DNA of 64,000 nt from contig NZ_RJKL01000001.1 in the NCBI RefSeq assembly GCF_003751945.1, positions 2,914,001 to 2,978,000 on the forward strand, given 5' to 3'. Made by a program: the position numbers and the translations under genes. Positions 50,826 through 59,800 of this stretch are shown here, piece by piece. The notes under the pieces were generated by a model that saw only the letters and a program-made list of their open reading frames with translations, was not told the DNA's origin and made no database searches. This DNA comes from Couchioplanes caeruleus. GTDB taxonomy: Bacteria; Actinomycetota; Actinomycetes; Mycobacteriales; Micromonosporaceae. Each line of letters starts with the position of its first letter. The first letter of the stretch is position 1.

Positions 50826-50836
50826 CGTCCGTCCTC

Positions 50837-53800
50837 TCACTCGTCCACCCGGCCCGGATACGGGACGCCGATGACTGTGCCGTTGCGGTCACGGAACTCC
50901 GTGTGCCGGTCGTCCGGGTCCCATTCGGACCCCGGTTCATCGGTACGGGCGGAGCACGTGCGCAGCCTCCCGTTGCCGAGCACGCCGACCGCGCTCTCCC
51001 ACTCCTGCCTGCGGAAGATGGCCTCGTGGGTGAATGCGTGCCCGTCCGCCTCGTGGCCGAGGTGCCGCATCGTCGCGAAGAAGTCCGCCCCGAGGGAACC
51101 CGGCTCGTCCGACGCCCCGAAGGCGCACGCGGTGACCAGCATCGGCGATCGCATGCCGGCCCAGGATTCCTGGATCACCCGGGCCTGGTACACGAGCTGG
51201 GCGAACTGTTCGCCGTCGACCGTGACGGTCTGGTCGCCGACACGGATGTCGACGCCTTCCGCGTCGCCGTGGGCCATGCCGTACGTCAGGGGCTCGGTGT
51301 TCGCGCGGTCGGTCCAGATCAGCGGCTGCTTGGACTCGACCTCGATGCCCAGCGCGGGGCGGTCGCCGAGGAACTCGTCCGAGCCCGGGCTGTCCGGCGG
51401 TACGGACAGCCGGTCCGGAATGCCCGACTGTCCGGCCAGGTCGGCGATGGTGTCGAGGTGCCGCCGGTGGAGCTGCGGTGCGGCGGCCGGGTCGGTGGTG
51501 GCCATGATCGAGGCGTCGTCGTGTACGTTCGCCGAGCCGCTGTCGCGGTGGAAGACGCGCTTCACGAGGTTGCCGTCGTGGTCGCGCAGCGCGGTGTCGC
51601 CGTACTCGTCGTACAGGCCGAGGAAATGGCCGATCTCGTGGGCGTACTTCAGGTCGCCGGCTGCCGTGGACCACTCGGTCTGGGACATGTCGCGCTGGTC
51701 TCCGTACACGTCGACGGGGTGACCGGCCTCGTCGTCGAAGTCGACGTGGACGTGGAACTGGTCGCCGTCGGGGCCGATGCGGTAGCCCGCGTTGAAGGTG
51801 GCCTCGACGGCCGCGCGGATCCGTTCCTTGAGGGCGCGCAGGTCGCGCTCGGCCTCCGGGTCCTGCGGTTTCAGGTTCAGCTCGACGGTGAAGTCCTGCA
51901 CCTTCCGCGGGCCGCCGGGTCCCGGCACGGTGAGGGTGCGGTGCTCGTACCCGATGATCCCGCGCACGTGGCCGAGCCGGGGGCGCGGCCGCGCGGCGGC
52001 GGCATCGGACACGGTCGTGGCCGGCTGGATCTTTGTCGCGGGCAGCGGATCGGTTCCGGCGAGACGGTGGGACTCGGCGACCATCGGGGGCAGGCCGTGG
52101 TCCTTCACCGGTAGTTCGACCGCGTCGTACACGGTGGCGGTGACGGTCCGCGGCGGCGTCGCCCCCCGGGCGGCGGCGATCTCCCGCGTGTCGGCGGGCG
52201 CGTCCGTCCGGGGCGGCGCCTCGCCGCCGGCCGGGGAACCGGTTCCGGCCGGGCTCGACGAGGCACTCCCGGGCACCGCGGCATCCGAGGCCGGCGCGGG
52301 CCGCGTACCCAGTTCGGCCTGGTCCGGCGCGGCGGGCCGGCGCACGCTCGCGGTGGTACGACGCTGGAGCTTCTCCGCCGACGGCCGATTCGGTTCCTGC
52401 AAGGGGTCGTAGGCGGCCGGCCGCCGGCCGCGCGAGGTACTCCGGACCGGGACCTGGCGGGCGGCATCACCCGGCGCGGCGTCCAGCCGGTCGCGGACGA
52501 CTCGGGCGACGGCCTGCGCACGGGCCAGGCCCGCATCGGTTTCGGCCGGCCCGCCGGCGAGCGGCACGGCCGGGCCGTTGCCGCCACCCTCGACCACGAC
52601 GCTGAGCTGCGGTAGTCCGTTGCGGGAACGCCACTCGGCCTCACGAGCGACAGCGGTCGTGAAGGTGCCCAGGCCGAGCGGTTCCCCGGTGATCTCGCGG
52701 GAGCCCTCCTCGAAGTCGACGGCGAACGGCCGGGTGCCGCCGGTGTGACCGCCGACCACCACGGTGGTCAGGGGATTCACGAAGTAGGGCGACTCCTGGT
52801 TGGCGGCGAAGTGGGAGCTCGGCACGTCCTCGCCCCAGATGCGGAACTGCCACAGGTCGCTCTCCTTGCCGTATTCCGGCGAGCGGCCGAGCAGCGCTTC
52901 GCGGACAGGCCTGGCATGCTCCGCGAAGGCAGCGGGATCGTCGAGGTACCGAGCCAGCCCGGGCAGGCTGTCGGCGAGTTCGTCGGAGCCGTCGACGCCG
53001 GTGGGTACGCCATCGTTGACGTAGTGCTCGGCATTGAGCCGCAGGGCCTCGTCCACGGCGGCAACGTCGATACCCCGCCGTTCGTTCTCCAGGGTGACGT
53101 GCACGGTGCCGTCGCTGCTTTCCGCCACGACGGCGGCGAAGTGGTAGCCGTACGCCCCAGCGAGCCGGACCGGTCTACCTTCCTGAGAGTGGTCGACGGC
53201 GAAACCCGTGTCCTCATCGGAGCCGCGGTCACTGATGGACTGGGTCAGGTACGCCTCTCCGACCTGGGATCGGGCGTACTGGTTCACGCCGATCGCGCGC
53301 GCCGCGTCGTTCATCGCCGGGTTGCTGTGCACGGTCAGGCCGTACTCGCGGCCTGGACGTGGCGCCCCGCCCCGGCGTCCCTCGGGCCGGGCGTCCTGCC
53401 CGATGGCGTCCCGGGCCGACGACGTGCTGACCTCCTCCGGGCGGCCGGTGCGGGCGGCCGTGGTCAGATGCTCGGCCAGATGGTGGGTGCCGGTGATCTC
53501 CATGCCGTCGCCCGAGTTGATCGGCGCCACCTGGGCCGTGCCCGGGACCGCCCGGCCATCCGGGCGCAGGACCACATGGGACGGCTTGCCGCCCAGCACG
53601 CCCGCGGCGAAGTCGCGGCAGACGTCGGTCTGCGGCGGGTTCGCCGGCTGGACCATGACCAACTCGGGACCGTCGCCCACCCGTACCGTGTTCTCCGGGA
53701 CGGTCTTCAGCGTCACCTTGCCGGAACGGCGGAGGATCTCGTTGAGCTGCTCCACCCGTGCGGCGGTGGTGTAGAACTCGTTGCGCTGTCCGTCGGCCGT

Positions 53801-56800
53801 GGCGTTCATCGCCACCGTCCGGTCCTCGGAGACGTGCAACGGCGGGTGCTTGTCGACCACCAGCGGCCGCTGCACCACGTAACGCGGGAACGGCGACCCG
53901 GCCCCGCGGTCGTGCACGTCCGCGTCCATCAACCGGCGCGAGAACGGCGGCGTGTCACCGTGGGTCAGATGGTAGTCGGTGACGATGTCGCCGGGCGGGA
54001 CGAACGCCGGGATCTGCGACGGCTGCCCGGGTGCCGAGGTGGCCGGCACCGGCAGGTCGGGCACCGGCGGCATGTCGGAACGGTTGCCGCTCACCCACTG
54101 GTCGAGCTCCCGCGGGGAGAGCACCTTCGCCTCGGTGTCCTTCGGGTCGCTGAGCACGAACGCCAGCTCTCCCCCGACCCGGACCGCGCCGACCGCGACC
54201 GCGTGGCCACCGAACCGGCCGGCGATACCCACCGGCTGCGGGCCGGCGCGGTGCAACCGGCCCCAGAAGTCGCCGCCCAGCGGTGCGCTCAGCCGTCCCG
54301 GCCGGAATCCGGACGGCGCCGCCTCCTGATCCAGCAGTCGCGCCGCGGACCGCCGGTAGGTGTCGCCGTCGACGCCCTGCTTGCGTCGCGCCGGACGGTC
54401 GGCGGCCAGCGGGAGGGAGAGCGCGGCGCTGAGCAGCCAATGGTTGTCGAAGAGCTTTTTGCTCAGCACCGGAACGGACAGCTTCCCGTCCGGGCCGGGT
54501 CCTCCGGCCGGACCGGCGACCGCCACCAGGTCCACGACGCCGCCGAGCTTCTGCATCGACCGGCCCCACTCGTCGCTGAGCTTGGCCCACGCGGACGGAT
54601 CGGTCTCCCCGTCGCCGAGCAGGGTGTGCGCCCGGCGCTCCAGGCCGTCGAAGGACTCCCGCGCTTGCGCCAGGCGCTCGTCGACGAGGCCGCCCAGGGT
54701 CCGCCCGGGGAACCGCTGGTCGCGCTGCGTCAGCAGGTCGGGATACCGACGACCGACCGCCTCGGCGGCTGCCTCGATCTGGGTGGCGAGGTCACGGCCC
54801 AGCAGCACCTGCCCGGCGATCGTCGGCGCCACGGACCGCAGGAGCGTATTGGTCACCGCGGGATCGCAGGTGTTGAGGAAGCGCTGCTCGTCGGGTCCCA
54901 CGGCACCGGTCAGGGCCGCGTCGAGCGCGGCCGGCGACCGCATCATCCGATCGAACAACGGGTCCCGGGTCAGGCTCGCGCGACCGTCCGGGGTCAGGTT
55001 CAGGGTCCAGAGCCGGGCCGTGCGCTGCGGCAGGGACTCGGCCGGGTCATAGCCGGTCCCCCGCAGCGGCGAGGCCGGATCCATCAGCGGGTCGTGGCCC
55101 TGCTCCACCTCGTGCGCGAGATGCACCATCACGGCGTCGAGCTGCTGCGGCGTCCACGGCGTGACCTCGTGGTGGGCCTGTGTCCGCGCCAGGGCGGTGG
55201 AGACCACGCCGTCGCGGACGAAGGCGCGTACCCGCGCCGCCACGTCCGGGGAGAACTGCGACAGTCCCCGGTCCACTCGCTGGACGGCGTCCCGGAGCAC
55301 CGGTGACGCCAGGACTTCGGCGGAATGGTCGCTGAGGGCGGCGTCACGGTGGTGGTGCGCGAACTGCGCGGCGACCTCCGACGAGGCGGCGAGGTCGAAG
55401 CCCCAGTCGGCCAGGGTGGTGACCGCGTGGTCTGCCGAGACGCCGGGTGCGGCCGTCGGCGGCGCCGGGCGCGCGGGCATGTCCAGGTCGGCGGCGGTCA
55501 CTGGGTCGTGGGCGGGCGGGGGAAGGTCACCGCGATCGGGCGACAGCGACGCCTCCGCCGTCCGTGCGATCTCCTCCAGGTGCCGCTGCATCATCCCGGG
55601 CGACGAGCTCGGATCCGTCGACGCCATCATCGACGAGGCACTGTGCACCTGAGGGGCGTGCGCATCCCGGTGGAACACCCGCTCGTCGACGTACTCGTCG
55701 CCCAGCCCCAGGAAGTGCGCGATCTCGTGGGCGAAGGCCAGGTCGTCGGCCGCCGCGGACCACTGCATCTGGGTCATCGTCGTCTCGCCGTGCAGATCGA
55801 TGACCGCATGCGCCTCGGCCGGATCCCCGACGAACTCCAGGTTGACGTTGAGCTGCCCGTCAGCGAACTGGAAGCCCTGGTTGAACGCCTGCTCGGCGGC
55901 GGATCGGGCCCGCTGCTCCACGTCGGCCTGCTGCTCTCGCGTCGTGTCGCCACGTGGCCGCAGATGCACCTTCACCGTGAAGTCGTGCACTCCGCCGGAT
56001 AGCTTCCGGTAGTCGTAGGCGATCCGCCCTTCCACCCCCGTGACCTGTGGCCGCGCAGCCTCGGGCGCCGGCAGGCCCATCGCCTCGTACGACTCGCGCA
56101 CCCGGTCGGGCACTCCGGACGCCGCCTCGCCCGGCTTCACGTCGAACGCCGACGAGTCCGCCCGCCGGGGCACCACCGAATCCCGCAGCGCGTCGATCCG
56201 TTCCCGCGGCACCGGCGCATCGACCCGCTCCGGACGCCGGGGATCCCGCTCGACCTCGGCGACCGGCGCCCCGTCCGGCGCCGACCGCATCGGCGAGTAC
56301 TCCGCCGGGCGGTAGGTCACCCGGTCACGGTCGTCGATCCAGCGGTCGAGGTACAGCGTCCCCGGGGCGCCCGGCACGAAATGCTGCATCTTGGAGTACG
56401 GACCGTTCACCACGATCGACATGTTCAGTTCCGCGGCGATCGCCTCGGTCAGCACGTCGTGCGCGGCCAGCCGCCGCACCATCTCGAGTCGCCAGTCGTC
56501 GTCCGAGAGCCCGTCCAGCTCGGCGCCGGCGTTCGGGTGCAGCACCCGCGGCGCGGAGACAGCGGCGTCGACGAAGTGCCCGTACTCGTAGTCGGCGATG
56601 AGCCGCCGGTCGGCCAGCTCGGAGACGAGCGTGTCGGATAGCGGCGTCCCGAGCACCCGGTCGCGGATGGTGTCCGCCGAGAATCCCTGCACCTGCGCGA
56701 GCGCGTCGTAGATCGAGTTCGGGCGGACCGATTGCTGCTGTCCGGGCTGCAGGGCGTACCGGTACTGCCAGTCGGCCCGGGCCGCCGCGAGGGTCGCCGC

Positions 56801-59800
56801 GGCGTTGGCGAAGTCCTGGCGGATGGTGTTCGCCGTGTTCGACAGGGCGAGCTGCCGGGCGGCGTACACCTTGTGCTCCGGCGGAATGCCCGCCGTGAGC
56901 TGCGGCGCCAGCGTGTTCATCGGGTGGTCGCCGAGATCCCGGCGCTGCGTCGAGGTGAGGTAGGACTCGAACGACTTGCGCGGCTTCAGCTTCTTGTCAC
57001 CGCCGTGCTGCTTGACCATCGCCGCCGTGCGGCGGTACGGCTTGACCAACGGGTTCGGCGTCGAGCCCTGGGCCTGACTGAAGGGCCCCAAGTGCGTGCC
57101 TGTCTTGGCGTACTTGGCGTTGCTCGGGCCGGACTCCGTCCGATTGTCCTCGTCGTAGCCGAAGAACCGGTCGCCCAGCTTCTGGGTGGTGGTGTGCGTC
57201 TGCGGCAGAGGCTTGCCCCTGATGAAGTCGGCGGCCAGGCGGGACAGGTCCGTGGGCACCGCCCATCCCTCGTAGTCGAGCCGGAACGCCTCCTCCCGGG
57301 TCGGATGCCGGTTGTTCTGGGCCGCGCCGGCCGCCTCGTCGGGGTCCCCGTACGCCGCCTTCAGCTCGCGGGCGTACGCCCGGCCGAGGTGCTCGCTCAG
57401 CTTCGCGTACTCGCCACCGCCACCCTCCGAGAAGCGCACCTTCCGGTCGCCGCGCACGAGGACGCCGTCCACGAACAGGTTCGGTTCCGGGGCGTACGGC
57501 AGGAGCGAGTTCAGGTTCCGTTGCCGGTTCCGGGTCGCCATGTCGTCCGCGATCGCCTGCTCGAAGTCGCCGTAGAACGACACCCGGCCGTCGTGGGTGT
57601 CGAGCTGCCGTATCGCGCTCTTGGTCTTCGCCAGATCGTTGATCACGCTCGTCCGCGCGCCCTTGGCGCTCCGTAGCGTGCTGGTGGCCTGCTTGAGCGC
57701 CTCCTGCGCCGCCTTCAGATCCCTGCCGCGGACCCGGATTCCCGACCGGTCGAGCCGCTCGAGCTCCTCCAGCTCCTCCGCCGCGCGGTCGGCCCGGAGC
57801 TCGGCCTCGTCGACCTGGTTCTCGAGCTCCGGGATCTGCCTCTTGAGTTCGCTGCGCCCTTCCCTGAGCCGCCGCCGGGTGTCGGTGACCAGCTTGTGCC
57901 GGTCGCCGGGCCGGTACCCGCCGGTCATCATCAGCGGCCGGCTCAACCACCGGCGCGACGATTCCCCGCCGTAGGATCCGTCGCTCATCGCGTAGTCCGA
58001 TCCCGCGTGGAACGCGTCGTCCACGTCCTCGGCGTACGCCGTCTCGTCCTGCACCCGGTCGAAGATGTGCTCTCCCGACACGGTCTTCCGCGGTTCCGTG
58101 TCGGCATCCTGGATCGACACGTACGGGTACAGGCCCCGCGCGGCGAACGCCTCGATCGCCTGCGTCGTCTCCACGCTGTTGAGTACCGCGTTGCGCGCCG
58201 CACCGAACGGGAAGCTCTTGGCGGTGCCCACCGCGTGTCCCACGATCGCGATCGGGTACGGCGACTGCTCGACGATCTCGGCGGCGGTGGCGACCGCATT
58301 GTTCAGCTCACGGCCGGCATTGCCGGTCCGGGTGTTGATGCCGACGACGAACGCGACCTGGCCGGGATGGCGCATTCCGGCGGTGATCGCGTCGATGACC
58401 GCACCCAGCTCGTGCACGTTCGACGCAGGCATGATCATGTTCACCACGAAGCCCATCGAGGCCCGCATGTCCTCGATCGTGACCCCCGGGTTCCGCGCCG
58501 CGTCGATGAGCTGGTCGCGGACCAACGGATACGACGCGGCATCGATGTGGATCCGGTTCGCCGCGAAGTCGGCGAACCTCTCGTTCACGAATGAGTCGCC
58601 CGCCTGCGGCGCCGCGCGGAAGCCCAGCGCGTCCCCGTGGTCGTCCTCCGTGGACACCGCCGCGGTGCCGACCGTCTCGATCATCTTGTCGACCTGACGG
58701 TCGGTGATGTCCGGATTCCGGGTCGGATCCGTCGTACCCATCAGCGAGTCCTCGTCGCCGGAGCCGTACAGCACCCGGCCGAACTCGCGGTCGTCCCGGT
58801 ACTCGTCGGCCAGCCCCAGATAGTGGCCGATCTCGTGGGCGAGCTCCAGGCCCGAACCGGTCGTCGGCCACTGCGTCTGCGTGATCACGCCGGGACCGCT
58901 CGACAACCCGATCGTGGTGTGCGCCGCGGTGGAATCGCCGACGAACTCGACGGCGACGGCCACCCGCCCGCCGCCGTTGAAGACGCGGTCCACGGCAGCA
59001 CGCACCCTCTGCTCCACGGCCTGCTGCTCCGCTCGCGCCACGTCGTCCTCAGGCTTCAGATGCACGCGTACGGTGAAAGCATGCTGCCCGTCGGCCCGGA
59101 CGCCGTGGTCGTACGCGATCAGCCCGTCGATCCGTCCCACCTGAGGCCGCGCCTCGGTCGGCACCTCCAGCCCGGCGGCCCGATAGGAATCGGCGACCAC
59201 CGGGGGCACACCGCGATCGGCGCCCGGTAGCTCCACCGCGTCATAGGTGGTAGCCCGGACCGTCTGCACCGGCGGAGGCGGCGCAGCATCGCGATCCGGG
59301 GTACCAGTCGCCGCGTCGTCGGACATGCTCGTCCCGGCATCCCGAACCGGCGTCTCGACCGCGGCCTGACCCGACTCGCCGGGCGCGGGATCGACCTCGG
59401 CGTGGTTCGCCCGTTGCTCCGGGCCTGAGTGGCCGTCCAGGCCGGACGGTCCCTCGACGGAGGCCGGCATGGTCTTCTCGGAGGGAGGGGTGCTCTGCTG
59501 AGTGCCCGTGTTCGGGTTCACCGGCTGCTGCGAGCCGGACGTCTGCCCACCACCCTGCTGCGAACCCGACTGCCCACCCGCCGGCGAGGACGTCTGTCCG
59601 CCGGGTTGAGCAATCGACTGGCCGCCCGAACCCAAACTCGGCTGCCCGCCAGGTTGCCCCGCCGGCTGCCCACCAAGCTGTCCCGCCGGCGAAGCCGATG
59701 TTGCTGGATTTCCCGCAGTAGCCGAATTCGCGCCGTCGCTCTCCCGCGCCGCCTCGGCCGCGGGACCCGTGCTGCGGCCTACCTCGGAGCTCGTGCTTTC

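Noticed and set aside
52745..55306. 853-codon plus-strand open frame opposite the giant effector gene
   Set aside because: No ribosome site or domain; the opposite strand has papain-like and zinc-protease motifs.
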